Source of the DNA: Sphingobacterium cavernae
GTDB taxonomy: Bacteria; Bacteroidota; Bacteroidia; Sphingobacteriales; Sphingobacteriaceae
Length of the DNA stretch: 45,652 bases
Direction: 5' to 3'
Assembly (NCBI RefSeq): GCF_008520265.1
Contig: NZ_VIQM01000035.1
Coordinates: 1-45,652 of the forward strand
Below are positions 16,301 through 25,281 of this stretch, piece after piece. The notes under the pieces were generated by a model that ran no database searches, was not told where the DNA came from, and worked only from the letters and a program-made list of their open reading frames with translations. Each line of letters begins with the position of its first letter. The first letter of the stretch is position 1. A program made the position numbers and the translations under genes.

Positions 16301-16848
16301 GTGATATAACCAACGTAACTAATTATTAATGTCGGCTCTTTGACTGTAGTTTTTAATTCAAACTTACCATCTATATCCGTACTACCTCCTGTATTGTTTT
16401 CCTTGACAACAACACTAACACCAGTAAGTGGTGAACCTTGTTTGTCTGTAATGATACCCTTGATAATAGCTCCTTCTTGAGTAGGTTTGATAGGAGATAA
16501 GACAATGCGATTATCATTAATAGATTGAAGAGATAAACCTACATTTTGTAAAATGGGTCCTAATACTTGATTCCAAGGTTGATTAGAAATGTTTAGCTGT
16601 TCTATTTCTTTATTTTCAACCAATTTATCTAAGTAGACAAACTTCAGATTTGTTTGTTTTTCAATAGCATTCAAAACGGTTTTTAGATTACTATTATGCA
16701 ATCTAAGACTTATTTTTTCTTGCCCTTTTAAATTGTTTGCTGCGACTTGAAGTGTGCTTGTAAGAATAAAACAAATGATGAGTTTTACCATCATAAAAGT
16801 TTTTAATAGCAGTGATTGTTCACTGCAATAGAGTGAATTAATTTTCAT
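13396..16848 (-). CDS. SusC/RagA TonB-linked outer-membrane transporter with STN signalling domain
   Basis: The protein has 1150 residues. A long signal peptide covers about 1-38. Residues 45-118 match the STN (secretin and TonB N-terminus) domain, which contacts FecR-type anti-sigma proteins. Residues 125-212 are a carboxypeptidase-regulatory-like beta-sandwich with the GIITDKQGSPLTGVSVVVK opening. The SusC hallmark ALNEIVVVGFGTQKKANLTG follows near 205-222, then the TonB plug (DVLVTTKKG-like ending in VLITTKKG) and a 22-strand barrel ending with YSFGLNFNF, an outer-membrane assembly signal. It imports oligosaccharides using TonB energy. The STN domain plus the upstream sigma/FecR pair indicate self-induction by substrate. 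Confidence 0.96.
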   Translation of the reverse strand: MKINSLYCSEQSLLLKTFMMVKLIICFILTSTLQVAANNLKGQEKISLRLHNSNLKTVLNAIEKQTNLKFVYLDKLVENKEIEQLNISNQPWNQVLGPILQNVGLSLQSINDNRIVLSPIKPTQEGAIIKGIITDKQGSPLTGVSVVVKENNTGGSTDIDGKFELKTTVKEPTLIISYVGYITQTIPYSSADLKVVLDEDLTALNEIVVVGFGTQKKANLTGAVSSVDMEKVLGDRPVSSASQALQGAVPGMQVTFGSGRPGQSTDLNIRGITSINGGSPLILVDNVPMSLDNVNPKDIQNVTVLKDAAAASIYGARAAFGVVLITTKKGAKNQPTQFNYSTNLTSSSATSLPEKASPLEFIQALKDFGNTTYWTGQNVDTWLGLLQEYQSNPTKYPEGITTVNGTRYALKEYDMYNEVFEKGFEQLHNLSVSGGSEKIAYRLSGMFTNEDGIMASDKDSYKKYNLNSYVSAEIARNLNISGNILYRNDARRTPMNMGEMFYRAISHGSFINTGFDIGMDGTEVPYGTPNNYLKYEEPSVLKRDDFRLFGKLEYSPIKGLNVTGEYTFNKNHDNDTYYQVRHKYMNPNNYTEEYLFNNEYYQRTNYTTQYNALNLYASYNHALENHNFKYLIGTNYEKSHNQSFWANRADLLSPSSPSLGTSTGNQSVGDGFGQYAVLGYFGRINYDYNNKYLLEINGRFDGSSRFLEGSKFGFFPSVSAGWNIAEENFMSDIKNQVNLLKLRGSFGEIGNQVVLNSSGSQVYFPVTPNMNTSNANWINPITGIRQLTIAPPSLVSSTFTWENVRTLNLGVDLGILQGRLNTSFDWFKRQTIGMLYQGADLPAVLGATPPFQNSTNLESKGWEWELTWKDNINKFNYSLGFNLSDNQGYITKLENSTGLINSYYEGKQIGEIWGYVSERLYTVEDFVEGSLNANLTGGTLKQGIAGFTGVAQNPGDIKYADLDGDGLIFSGNGTLSNPGDMKVIGNNTRRYQYGINGNFNYKNIDLSIFLQGVGKRDIWMSNHIFWPFNNEFNTVFKHNMDYWTPENTESHYGRVYANAGLNTSANKRVQTRFLQDGSYLRIRNITLGYNLPQELLRTKFIKSVRLFATGENLFTFDNLPTGFEADGADLGSGGIYPFLKKYSFGLNFNF

Positions 16849-16924
16849 AAATTTGATTGAATTGGTTAAAGTACCTTACTTTCTCAGGGCATTGTACTTA
16901 AAAATTGATTCATTACAATAAGTG

Positions 16925-16949
16925 GGGGATAGATTCTGTCCCCTTTTTT
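16925..16949 (+). terminator. Plus-strand terminator-like hairpin in the FecR-susC gap
   Basis: A 7-bp stem (16925-16931 with 16937-16943, one G-T pair) is followed on the plus strand by six T (16944-16949). The genes on both sides read on the minus strand, so the T-run faces the wrong way for them. It would stop antisense transcription entering fecR, or act simply as a leader hairpin of susC. Confidence 0.4.
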
Positions 16950-16976
16950 AATTGATTTCCTTATCTCATTTCATAG

Positions 16977-18044
16977 TTAGTAAAGTGTTATTTGGTTATT
17001 TTTATCTTTTTTATAATTAATAGTAAGTCCTGATAATTTTAAGATCTGAATTAATTCTTCAATACTTTGTTCTTGGAACGGTCCAGTAATTTTTACTGTA
17101 TCTAAAACTGGATTTTGAATGGCTAATTTTGAACCAAACCACCTTTCTAGTTTTGGCAATGCTTGTTTTAAACTTTCGCCTTCCATAATGAGAACATTTT
17201 CTTTCCAAGCTGTTTCTTGAGGAGAGGTATTATTTTCTAGAAGTGTGATTTGTGTTTTTGAAATATTTAAAGGTGTATTATTACTTTCAGTTTCTTTATA
17301 TTTCAGATTAGTCGATAGCAATTGTTGATTCTCGCTAAGAACTTTTATTTTCTCACCAGGGATCATTACAGTTTGTTGAATTATTTTATTATCTGATTTT
17401 ATTTGAAGTTCAATCTTGCCCGATAATAAACTTGCTTCGCTTAAAGGTTCATCTTTATAAGCGCGAACATTAAACGATGTACCTACTACTTTTATTTCCA
17501 TTTCTTTGGCGGTTATTACCATTGGAAATTCTTTATTATGTTCTACATCAAAAAATCCTTCTCCATCTAACTTAACTGTGCGTATTTTTTGCGATTCGTC
17601 TAATTTATAGCGCACTGTAGAGCCGGCGTTAAGCCATACTTTCGTTCCGTCAGGTAATACAAATTCTTTTCGTTCACCATATTTGGTTGCAATATTGTAA
17701 GTATTGCTGGTATTCGGGTTTGAAAAAATTGTTTGAAAGGAGAAATAGCCTATGATTAGAATTAAAGCCGCTGCAATATATGTAGATATATTTTTGTAAA
17801 GTTTTATTTTAGATGATGAAAAATCGTTGATTTCTTTACTTTCAACATTATTTAATATTTTTTGAAATTTTTCATCAAGGATCTCAGCACTATCTTTTTT
17901 TACGGCGCTATTTGTTAGATAGTTAAATACCGACATGCGATCAGCATTTCGATCCAATTCCTTATTTAAAAGTTCCAATTCATCAGTCGAAATTGAACCT
18001 GCAATATATTTATGTAGTAGATTATAAAATTGATCTTCTGTCAT
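16977..18044 (-). CDS. FecR family anti-sigma factor
   Basis: The protein has 355 residues. The cytoplasmic N-terminus (1-85, sigma-binding helices) is followed by a transmembrane segment at about 88-105, the FecR domain (ATKYGERKEFVLPDGTKVWLNAGSTVRY onwards, about 120-215), and a C-terminal DUF4974/STN-like region (SLKQALPKLERWFGSKLAI to the end). FecR proteins hold an ECF sigma factor at the inner membrane and release it when the periplasmic part senses a loaded SusC/FecA-type receptor. It lies between the ECF sigma gene (83 bases upstream) and susC, the standard order for these systems in Bacteroidota. Confidence 0.95.
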   Translation of the reverse strand: MTEDQFYNLLHKYIAGSISTDELELLNKELDRNADRMSVFNYLTNSAVKKDSAEILDEKFQKILNNVESKEINDFSSSKIKLYKNISTYIAAALILIIGYFSFQTIFSNPNTSNTYNIATKYGERKEFVLPDGTKVWLNAGSTVRYKLDESQKIRTVKLDGEGFFDVEHNKEFPMVITAKEMEIKVVGTSFNVRAYKDEPLSEASLLSGKIELQIKSDNKIIQQTVMIPGEKIKVLSENQQLLSTNLKYKETESNNTPLNISKTQITLLENNTSPQETAWKENVLIMEGESLKQALPKLERWFGSKLAIQNPVLDTVKITGPFQEQSIEELIQILKLSGLTINYKKDKNNQITLY

Positions 18045-18127
18045 TGTGTCTTGGTTATATAACTAAGACAAACTAACTGATCATTATCACCAATCCAAAA
18101 TTGGATATTTTTGTATAACTATGGTTA

Positions 18128-18670
18128 TTAGCTCTTTAAAATGGATAAAGTTGATTTTATTTTTTGAATGGCGATTTGAATATGCCTATCAACCGTATTT
18201 TTGCTTATACCCATAATATCAGCAACCTCTTGGTAGGTGAGTGAATTATCTTTAACAAGTACAAATGCCATTTTAGTCTTTTCAGGTAGATTATTTATTG
18301 CATTATCTAATATATCTTTTAATTCTTTATCAAGTAATAATTGTTCGGGGCTACTAGCATATTCTGTTATAACTTTTGAATGCACATACTTTAGATGGAT
18401 TTTGTCCCTATTAATAGTATTTAAGCTACGGTTTTTTGTGGCCTTGAAAAGGTATGTTTTTACATTTTTAATTGACTTATAATCAATTTCACCTTTCCAA
18501 ATAGTTAGCATGATGTCGGATACAATATCTTCGGCTAATTCAAGATCTCCTACTATAGCATTAGAAAAGTGTACTAAATCATTATAAAAATGAAGAAACA
18601 ATTTTTGAAAAGCCTTTTCATCTTTATTTATAAAGATTTTTGCCCAGACCTCATACCAATTAATTTCCAC
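18128..18670 (-). CDS. ECF-type RNA polymerase sigma factor (FecI-like)
   Basis: The protein has 180 residues. Region sigma2 covers about 15-80 (EKAFQKLFLHFYNDLVHFSNAI and AEDIVSDIMLTIWKG, the DxxQEVF-like polymerase contact). Region sigma4 covers about 120-175 (NNLPEKTKMAFVLVKDNSLTYQEVADIMGISKNTVDRHI, a helix-turn-helix). There is no region 3 or region 1, as in all ECF factors. It is the first gene of the operon and should direct transcription of susC-susD-sulfatase once freed from FecR. I see no consensus primary-sigma promoter in front of it. Confidence 0.95.
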   Translation of the reverse strand: MEINWYEVWAKIFINKDEKAFQKLFLHFYNDLVHFSNAIVGDLELAEDIVSDIMLTIWKGEIDYKSIKNVKTYLFKATKNRSLNTINRDKIHLKYVHSKVITEYASSPEQLLLDKELKDILDNAINNLPEKTKMAFVLVKDNSLTYQEVADIMGISKNTVDRHIQIAIQKIKSTLSILKS

Positions 18671-18750
18671 AGATTTATATATTAGTTATCTTTTGCTAAA
18701 ATATTACTTATTTATGAATACGCCTTAAATAGATGTGAAAAAAATAAAAA

Positions 18751-18776
18751 GGTTCTTCTCATGTCTGAAAAGAACC
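18751..18776 (-). terminator. Terminator downstream of clpB
   Basis: The 7-bp stem 18751-18757 with 18770-18776 is followed on the minus strand by T-rich sequence (TTTTTATTTTTTTC). It lies 27 bases beyond the clpB stop. Confidence 0.7.
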
Positions 18777-18802
18777 ACTAAAACAAGGAGAATTATTAGA
18801 TA

Positions 18803-21403
18803 TTATCCCACTGATTTATTTAAAAATACAAATTTACCATCAAACACATCCAATTGAATAGCTGAATCTGATGTAACTTTGCCAGCTAATATTTCTTTGG
18901 ACAATTCGTTCAAAATACGTTTTTGAATAACACGTTTCAATGGACGTGCACCGTAAATCGGATCGTATCCCAATTGTGCCAACCAATCTAAAGCTTCTTC
19001 GGTCGCTGTCAATTGAATATTTTGTTCTGCCAATTGACGCGTTACGTGATTGAATTGCATACGGACAATATCTCCAATTTCATTTCTACTCAGCGGCGTG
19101 AACATAATGATCTCATCAATACGGTTCAAAAACTCTGGACGAATGGATTTTTGCAGTAAATCAAAAACTTCATCTTTTGTTTTCGCTATGATTTCGTCAC
19201 GATTCACATCTGTCAATGTAGAGAAATTTTCTTGTATGATGTGTGAACCTGTATTTGAAGTCATAATGATAATCGTATTTTTAAAGTTCACCACGCGACC
19301 TTTATTATCTGTCAAATGTCCATCATCCAATACTTGCAGCAAGATATTGAATACGTCTGGATGCGCTTTTTCAATCTCATCCAATAAGACAACTGAATAC
19401 GGACGACGACGTACTGCTTCTGTCAATTGACCACCTTCATCATAACCCACATATCCTGGAGGTGCACCAATTAAACGCGATACGGAATGACGTTCTTGGT
19501 ATTCAGACATGTCGATACGAACTAAAGCTTGTTCATCATCAAACAAGAATTCAGCTAAAGCTTTTGCTAATTCTGTCTTACCTACACCCGTGGTCCCTAA
19601 GAAAATAAAAGAACCAATTGGACGTTTTGCATCACTTAGTCCAGCGCGTGAACGGCGAATTGCATCTGAAATCGCTTCAATAGCTTCTTCTTGTCCAGCC
19701 ACACGTTTGTGCAATTCAGCCTCAAGGTTCAATAATTTCTCACGCTCTGATTGTACCATTTTGCTAACAGGAATGCCTGTCCAACGTGATACCACATCTG
19801 CAATATCTTCAGCCGTAACTTCTTCTTTCAGCATGCGAGAACTTTTTTGTTTTTCGTTCAGTTCTGCTTTAAGTTTTTCAACGGTATCTTGTGCTTCCTT
19901 TATTTTACCATAACGGAATTCAGCCACTTTTCCATAATCGCCTTGGCGCTCTGCTTGGTCGGCTTCCAATTTGTAGTTCTCAATATTTTGAACTTCTTGG
20001 TTTACACGATCGACCAAAGTCTTTTCCGATTGCCATGCTGCTTTCAGTGAATCACGTTCAGATGATAGATTTGCTATAGTTTCAGATAATTCAGCTACTT
20101 TTTTCTCATCTTTCTCACGTTTTATCGCTTCACGCTCAATTTCTAATTGCATGATACGACGATCCAATTCATCTACCGCTTCTGGCACAGAATCCATTTC
20201 CAGACGTAGTTTGGAAGCTGCTTCATCTACCAAGTCAATCGCTTTATCTGGTAAGAAACGATCTGTGATATATCGTTGAGACAATTCAACAGCCGCAATA
20301 ATCGATTCGTCGAGAATACGCACTTTGTGGTGCGTTTCGTAACGCTCTTTTAAACCACGAAGGATAGAAATTGCATCTTGTGTATCCGGTTCTTCGACCA
20401 TCACCTTTTGGAAGCGACGCTCAAGGGCTTTGTCTTTTTCAAAATATTTTTGATACTCATTCAATGTGGTTGCACCTATAGCACGTAATTCACCACGAGC
20501 TAAAGCAGGTTTCAAGATATTAGCGGCATCCATTGCACCTTCGCCACCACCTGCACCAACTAATGTATGAATCTCATCGATGAATAAAATGATTTCTCCA
20601 TCAGAATCCGAAACCTCTTTAACCACAGCTTTCAAGCGCTCTTCAAATTCACCTTTATATTTCGCACCAGCAATCAAAGCTCCCATATCTAGGGAGAATA
20701 CAGTTTTAGATTTCAAGTTTTCTGGTGCGTCACCTTTGATAATACGGTGCGCAATACCTTCAGCAATCGCAGTTTTACCTACACCTGGCTCACCAACCAA
20801 TATTGGATTATTCTTCGTTCTACGCGATAGAATTTGCATCACACGACGAATTTCTTCATCACGTCCGATTACAGGATCCAATTTTCCTGATTCCGCGAAC
20901 TCATTCAAGTTGCGTGCGTATTTGCCTAATGCATTATATGTAGCTTCTGCATTTGGGTCTGTCACTCTATTATTTCCTCTCAATTCTTTTATAGCTAATT
21001 TTAAATCTTTTTCATTTATTCCTTGATCTTTTAAGAGACTTCCCACTTTGTCTGAAGAGGAGAGAAGTGCTAATAAAAGATGTTCAATAGACACATACTC
21101 ATCGTTAAATTCTTTCAAGTAACTAGTTGCCTTCTGCAAAACAGTTGCTGCATTATTGCTTAAATAAATATTACTACCTGAAACTTTTGGTAAAGAATCA
21201 ACTAATTTATCAGCTTCCGTACTGATGTAGTTTATATTTGCATTTAGTTTCTTCAATAAGTGAGAAATAATATTCTCATCTACAGTTAGTAATGCTTTGA
21301 GTATATGTGCTGGCTCAATTGCTTGTTGCTGATTGCCGGCTGCAATTTCCGATGCTTTTTGAATAGCTTCTTGCGCTTTGATTGTATAATTATTAAAATT
21401 CAT
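18803..21403 (-). CDS. clpB: ATP-dependent chaperone ClpB
   Basis: The 866-residue length is typical. The double Clp N-domain covers 1-150. The first AAA+ module has Walker A GEPGVGKT at 204-211 and Walker [18 protein letters not shown]. The coiled-coil M-domain covers about 400-530, and its presence separates ClpB from ClpA/ClpC. The second AAA+ module has Walker A GTTGVGKT near 606 and [16 protein letters not shown]. No ClpP-docking IGF loop is expected or seen. ClpB disaggregates heat-damaged proteins together with DnaK. No CIRCE operator is visible upstream; a start-proximal AGGAAC may be the ribosome site. Confidence 0.97.
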   Translation of the reverse strand: MNFNNYTIKAQEAIQKASEIAAGNQQQAIEPAHILKALLTVDENIISHLLKKLNANINYISTEADKLVDSLPKVSGSNIYLSNNAATVLQKATSYLKEFNDEYVSIEHLLLALLSSSDKVGSLLKDQGINEKDLKLAIKELRGNNRVTDPNAEATYNALGKYARNLNEFAESGKLDPVIGRDEEIRRVMQILSRRTKNNPILVGEPGVGKTAIAEGIAHRIIKGDAPENLKSKTVFSLDMGALIAGAKYKGEFEERLKAVVKEVSDSDGEIILFIDEIHTLVGAGGGEGAMDAANILKPALARGELRAIGATTLNEYQKYFEKDKALERRFQKVMVEEPDTQDAISILRGLKERYETHHKVRILDESIIAAVELSQRYITDRFLPDKAIDLVDEAASKLRLEMDSVPEAVDELDRRIMQLEIEREAIKREKDEKKVAELSETIANLSSERDSLKAAWQSEKTLVDRVNQEVQNIENYKLEADQAERQGDYGKVAEFRYGKIKEAQDTVEKLKAELNEKQKSSRMLKEEVTAEDIADVVSRWTGIPVSKMVQSEREKLLNLEAELHKRVAGQEEAIEAISDAIRRSRAGLSDAKRPIGSFIFLGTTGVGKTELAKALAEFLFDDEQALVRIDMSEYQERHSVSRLIGAPPGYVGYDEGGQLTEAVRRRPYSVVLLDEIEKAHPDVFNILLQVLDDGHLTDNKGRVVNFKNTIIIMTSNTGSHIIQENFSTLTDVNRDEIIAKTKDEVFDLLQKSIRPEFLNRIDEIIMFTPLSRNEIGDIVRMQFNHVTRQLAEQNIQLTATEEALDWLAQLGYDPIYGARPLKRVIQKRILNELSKEILAGKVTSDSAIQLDVFDGKFVFLNKSVG

Positions 21404-21558
21404 GTGTTATGTTCCTTTCGCTTACATCAGTATTTTAACAAATGAAATGCCTTTGAGTTTTTTGAGCTTATAATCGGAATTTTTGTCTGATTTGAATAAT
21501 TGTAGCTGTCAAATTTTCATCTTTATATTGTCTTATAATGAAATTTTGACAAAAAAAT

Positions 21559-21585
21559 AAAGCGCGAGATACTATCTTGCGCTTT
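21559..21585 (-). terminator. Terminator downstream of rpoD
   Basis: A 12-bp stem (21559-21570 with 21574-21585, one G-T pair, loop act) lies 24 bases past the rpoD stop, and a T-rich tract (TTATTTTTTTG) follows it on the minus strand. Confidence 0.8.
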
Positions 21586-21608
21586 CCAAATTTTTATGAG
21601 CTAATAAA

Positions 21609-22469
21609 TTAGCCTAAATAAGATTTTAAAATTTTGCTACGAGAAGTGTGACGAAGACGTTGCAAAGCTTTGTCTTTAATTTGGCGTACTCGCTCTCTCG
21701 TTAAGTTAAATTTTTCACCGATCTCTTCAAGTGATAGTGGGTGGTTTGATCCTAATCCGAAGAATAATACGATAATCTCTCTTTCTCTTTCTGTTAATGT
21801 AGATAGTGAACGTTTGATTTCTTCTGATAATGACTCGTCAATCAATGAACTATCTGTATCTGGATCAGAATTTTCTAATACATCTAATAGTGTATTTTCT
21901 TCACCTTGTACAAATGGTGCATCCATTGATACGTGTCTACCTGAATTACTCAACGTATCTGAAACCTTATCTACTGTAGTTTCTAAGATATCCGCTAATT
22001 CTTCTGGAGAAGGCTCGCGTTCGTACTCTTGTTCTAATTTGGAGAAAGCCTTGCTGATTTTACTTAATGATCCCACTTGGTTTAGGGGAAGACGTACGAT
22101 ACGTGATTGTTCAGCGATAGCTTGCAAAATAGACTGACGAATCCACCACACAGCATAGGAGATAAATTTAAAACCTTTAGTTTCGTCAAAACGTTTTGCT
22201 GCTTTAATAAGGCCTAAGTTACCTTCATTAATCAAGTCACCTAATGTAAGGCCTTGATTCTGATATTGTTTAGCAACAGAAACGACGAAACGTAAGTTGG
22301 TTTTTGTTAATTTCTCTAATGCCACTTGATCACCCTCGCGAATACGTTGCGCTAATATTACCTCTTCTTCAGCAGTAATTAGGTCAACTTTACCAATTTC
22401 ATGTAAATACTTGTCAAGAGATTGAGATTCACGATTCGTGATCGATTGTGTAATTTTGAGCTGTCTCAT
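21609..22469 (-). CDS. rpoD: Primary RNA polymerase sigma factor RpoD/SigA (Bacteroidota short type)
   Basis: The protein has 286 residues: region 1.2 ([20 protein letters not shown]), region 2 ([20 protein letters not shown] and [15 protein letters not shown], the -10 melting surface), region 3 ([13 protein letters not shown]) and region 4 ([17 protein letters not shown] and [19 protein letters not shown], a helix-turn-helix for the -33 element). It lacks the long region 1.1 and the non-conserved insert of proteobacterial RpoD, as is normal for the Bacteroidota primary sigma, which reads TTTG/TAnnTTTG promoters like those marked in this window. It is monocistronic. Confidence 0.95.
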   Translation of the reverse strand: MRQLKITQSITNRESQSLDKYLHEIGKVDLITAEEEVILAQRIREGDQVALEKLTKTNLRFVVSVAKQYQNQGLTLGDLINEGNLGLIKAAKRFDETKGFKFISYAVWWIRQSILQAIAEQSRIVRLPLNQVGSLSKISKAFSKLEQEYEREPSPEELADILETTVDKVSDTLSNSGRHVSMDAPFVQGEENTLLDVLENSDPDTDSSLIDESLSEEIKRSLSTLTEREREIIVLFFGLGSNHPLSLEEIGEKFNLTRERVRQIKDKALQRLRHTSRSKILKSYLG

Positions 22470-22498
22470 TAATTTTTATACCTTTTTTCTAGATGTTG

Positions 22499-22506
22499 CA
22501 AAAATA
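22499..22506 (-). promoter_or_regulatory. -7 element upstream of rpoD
   Basis: On the minus strand TATTTTTG matches the Bacteroidota TAnnTTTG element. Transcription would begin near 22492, giving a leader of about 23 bases before the ATG at 22469. No TTTG is present at the -33 position, so the upstream element is weak. Confidence 0.5.
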
Positions 22507-22723
22507 CTAAATTTTTACGTCATTTTGTGTAATAAATTTGTAATTTATCGCTTCATTATTAAGGAGTTATAAATACTTTGGAAGTTGTTTTCTGACTTCA
22601 AAAATCATTCCAAAATTTATTAATATATGTTAATAACTCATTATAAAGCAATAAATTATTTTTGTTTCATAATGTAAAACCTTTTTGTAGCTAAAATGTT
22701 TTTCCAATATAAACTTTATTAAA

Positions 22724-22933
22724 ATGAAAAAGTTAGTAATTCGTTTGGATCAAGTGATGGCAAAAAGACGTATGTCGCTCAATGAATTGAGTGAACATGT
22801 CGGTATAACATTATCCAACCTATCGATATTAAAGAACAATAAAGCGAAAGCTATCCGTCTATCTACTTTAGCAGCAATCTGCAAAGCTTTAGACTGTCAG
22901 CCAGGGGATATTATAGTTTACGAAGAAGAATAA
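22724..22933 (+). CDS. Small XRE/Cro-type transcriptional regulator (YozG-like)
   Basis: The 69-residue protein is a single helix-turn-helix domain. MAKRRMSLNELSEHVGITLSNLSILKN forms helices 2-3, and the C-terminal part IRLSTLAAICKALDCQPGDIIVY is the typical ending of YozG-like XRE regulators, which bind DNA as dimers. In many genomes such genes follow a small membrane protein with a DUF2975 domain; none is present here, so its partner and targets are unknown. It is convergent with fmt, with only 18 bases between the stops and no obvious terminator there. Confidence 0.85.
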   Translation: MKKLVIRLDQVMAKRRMSLNELSEHVGITLSNLSILKNNKAKAIRLSTLAAICKALDCQPGDIIVYEEE

Positions 22934-22951
22934 TATTAAGATCTAAAACAA

Positions 22952-23872
22952 TTATTTCTCAAACCGATACCCTTTTAAAAATTCGCTAATTTCCATGCGC
23001 TTTTTGCCTTCCATTTGAATGGCATTCAAATGGAGATAACCATCATTTGTTGCAAACTTTAGAAATGTCTTGCCATCAGATTGAAAAGTGCCTGGCTGAT
23101 TGTTGTGTTCAACAATTTCTTTTTTTGTCTCAAATATCTTAAGCACTTTATCGTTCAGAAATGTAAATGCCGCTGGATATGGACTTAGACCGCGAATTTG
23201 ATTATAAATTTTTTCCGTTGAATTTTCCCAATTGATAAGGCAATCTTCTTTAAAAATTTTTGGTGCGTGCTTTAAATCTTCTTGATTAAGGTCTTCTTGC
23301 GGTATAGGAGTTATGGTCTTATTTCGAAGTCCATTTAGCGTTTTGATCAAAGTTTCAGCACCTGCATGCATTAACTTGTCGTGAACAATTCCAGCATTGT
23401 CTGTATCAGCAATTTCAACCTTGGTCGCAAGCAATATATTTCCAGTATCTATTTGATGTTGTAGTAGAAATGTAGTTACACCTGTTTCTTTCTCACCGTT
23501 AATAACTGCATGATTTATAGGAGCGGCACCACGGTATTGAGGCAATAAAGAGGCATGAACATTGATAGTACCCAAAGGAGGCATATTCCAAACAATTTCT
23601 GGAAGCATGCGGAATGCGACTACAACTTGTAGGTCTGCATTATACGATCTAAGGTCTTCAATAAATTGCAGATCTCTAAGTTTTTCGGGTTGCAGAACGG
23701 GCAAATTATTAGCTTCAGCAAAAACCTTAACCGCAGATTGATTTAATTTTTGTCCTCTTCCGGCTGGTTTGTCTGGAGCGGTGATTACGGCAACTACATT
23801 TTCTCCAGCATCAAGCAATGCTTTCAATGAAGCCACCGCGAACTCTGGAGTTCCCATAAAAACTATACGCAT
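22952..23872 (-). CDS. fmt: Methionyl-tRNA formyltransferase
   Basis: The 306-residue length is normal. The N-terminal catalytic domain starts MRIVFMGTPEFAVASLKALL and contains the folate/catalytic motif HASLLPQYRGAAPINHAVINGE with the conserved Asn, His and downstream Asp (HQIDTGNIL). The C-terminal tRNA-binding domain spans about 205-306. The enzyme transfers a formyl group from 10-formyl-THF to the initiator Met-tRNA. The usual partner def is not adjacent. The gene is divergent from the permease gene, with a 94-base gap that holds that gene's promoter. Confidence 0.96.
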   Translation of the reverse strand: MRIVFMGTPEFAVASLKALLDAGENVVAVITAPDKPAGRGQKLNQSAVKVFAEANNLPVLQPEKLRDLQFIEDLRSYNADLQVVVAFRMLPEIVWNMPPLGTINVHASLLPQYRGAAPINHAVINGEKETGVTTFLLQHQIDTGNILLATKVEIADTDNAGIVHDKLMHAGAETLIKTLNGLRNKTITPIPQEDLNQEDLKHAPKIFKEDCLINWENSTEKIYNQIRGLSPYPAAFTFLNDKVLKIFETKKEIVEHNNQPGTFQSDGKTFLKFATNDGYLHLNAIQMEGKKRMEISEFLKGYRFEK

Positions 23873-23911
23873 ATTTTCTTAATACTTTTATTTTAAAACA
23901 GTATGGCAAAA

Positions 23912-23941
23912 TTTGTCAAGTGCCAAAATTTATTAACTTTG
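23912..23941 (+). promoter_or_regulatory. Consensus promoter of the LolC/E-like permease gene
   Basis: TTTG (23912-23915) is followed after 18 bases by TAACTTTG (23934-23941), matching the Bacteroidota TTTG/TAnnTTTG pair. The predicted start, near 23948, leaves a leader of about 19 bases before the TTG codon at 23967 and so supports that unusual start. Confidence 0.7.
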
Positions 23942-23966
23942 CGAAGTTACAAAATAATATTGCAGA

Positions 23967-25184
23967 TTGAATTTTCCTTTATTTTTAGCGAATAGAATAA
24001 ACTTAAAAGGTCAGCGAACTTTTTCAAAACTTATAGTCCGTGTTACTATAGGTGCTTTGTCTATAGCTATCATAGCAATATTACTATCAGTAGCAATTCT
24101 TCGAGGATTCAAAGAGGAAATTACTACCAAACAACGCGGTTTTTTTGGGGATATCGTTGTAACAAAACAGACATTAGCGGACTACGAATTAAGACCTGTT
24201 TTCCTTAGTGATTCACAAACCACTCAGATTTTAAATATTCCTAATATTGAATCTGTAAACGGTTTTGCCACCAAAGTGGGAATCATCAATGTGAATTCGG
24301 AAGTCGAGGGAGTGATGTTAAAGGGAGTTGAACCGGATTATGATCAGCGCTTTTTGAAGAAGAGTCTAGTCGAAGGAAATGCCTTAGATTTGTCCGCAGA
24401 AAATGCTGATCAACAGCTTTTAATATCGCATTACTTGGCGAACAGATTAAACTTAAAAGTAGGTGATGATTTGATCATGTCTTTCGTTCAAGATAATAGA
24501 ACCCGAAAGCGTAAGTTTTTGATTCAAGGAATTTATCGTACAAATTCAGATGATTGGGACAAAAATTATGTAGTAGGTTCAATTGAAGTTATTCGAAGAT
24601 TAAATCAGCTGCTTGTAAATGAAACTGGAGCATATGAGATTCGAGTAAATGATTTTGCACAATTAGAGCAATCGACAGATGCTGTAAATGAAGTTTTACC
24701 CGTGTCATTGAAAGCAACACACGTGATTGATTATTGGGCTGATGTATTTAATTGGCTCGAAATGCTCGATATGAACGATGATATTATCTTCGTGCTCATG
24801 GTTATTGTAGCAGTTATAAATATGATTTCATCATTATTAATCACTATTCTTGAAAGAACCAATATGATCGGCATTCTTAAAGCGTTGGGAATGAACAATA
24901 CCGCTTTACGTAAGGTTTTTATGATGAATTCTTTATATATAATCGGTTATGGATTATTGATTGGAAATTTAGTTGCCATTTCAGCCTATTTTTTTCAGCG
25001 AGCAACACATTTCTTTAAGCTTGATCCAAGTATATATTATTTAGAATACGTACCGATGCACATTGATGTTTTGACGGTCGTAGTGCTCAATATTTCGGTT
25101 ATTGTATTGGTTTTTATCACTACAATAATTCCTTCTATGTTGATTACCAAGATTTCTCCAATAAAAACGATACAGTTTAAGTAA
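23967..25184 (+). CDS. FtsX-like ABC transporter permease (LolC/LolE type)
   Basis: The protein has 405 residues from a TTG start, which is supported by family length, the typical N-terminal MNFPLFLANRI-like opening and the promoter at 23912-23941. A transmembrane segment at about 25-48 is followed by a periplasmic MacB-PCD-like domain (50-255). Three membrane segments at roughly 268-292, 318-340 and 368-395 follow, with the FtsX coupling motif ERTNMIGILKALGMNN. It would act with a separate ATPase, LolD-like and not in this window, in releasing lipoproteins from the inner membrane or in a related export task. The related permease of the Lol system is not adjacent either. Confidence 0.88.
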   Translation: MNFPLFLANRINLKGQRTFSKLIVRVTIGALSIAIIAILLSVAILRGFKEEITTKQRGFFGDIVVTKQTLADYELRPVFLSDSQTTQILNIPNIESVNGFATKVGIINVNSEVEGVMLKGVEPDYDQRFLKKSLVEGNALDLSAENADQQLLISHYLANRLNLKVGDDLIMSFVQDNRTRKRKFLIQGIYRTNSDDWDKNYVVGSIEVIRRLNQLLVNETGAYEIRVNDFAQLEQSTDAVNEVLPVSLKATHVIDYWADVFNWLEMLDMNDDIIFVLMVIVAVINMISSLLITILERTNMIGILKALGMNNTALRKVFMMNSLYIIGYGLLIGNLVAISAYFFQRATHFFKLDPSIYYLEYVPMHIDVLTVVVLNISVIVLVFITTIIPSMLITKISPIKTIQFK

Positions 25185-25281
25185 CTAATCCAAAAATTCC
25201 TGATTGCTATCTTTTTTTCGTATTTTAACTGCGAATATTTTATTCATTCAGATAAAATTAGAACAGATATAGCAGAACACG

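Noticed and set aside
18803..21480. Heat-shock operator (CIRCE) for clpB
   Set aside because: No TTAGCACTC-N9-GAGTGCTAA-like repeat is present upstream.
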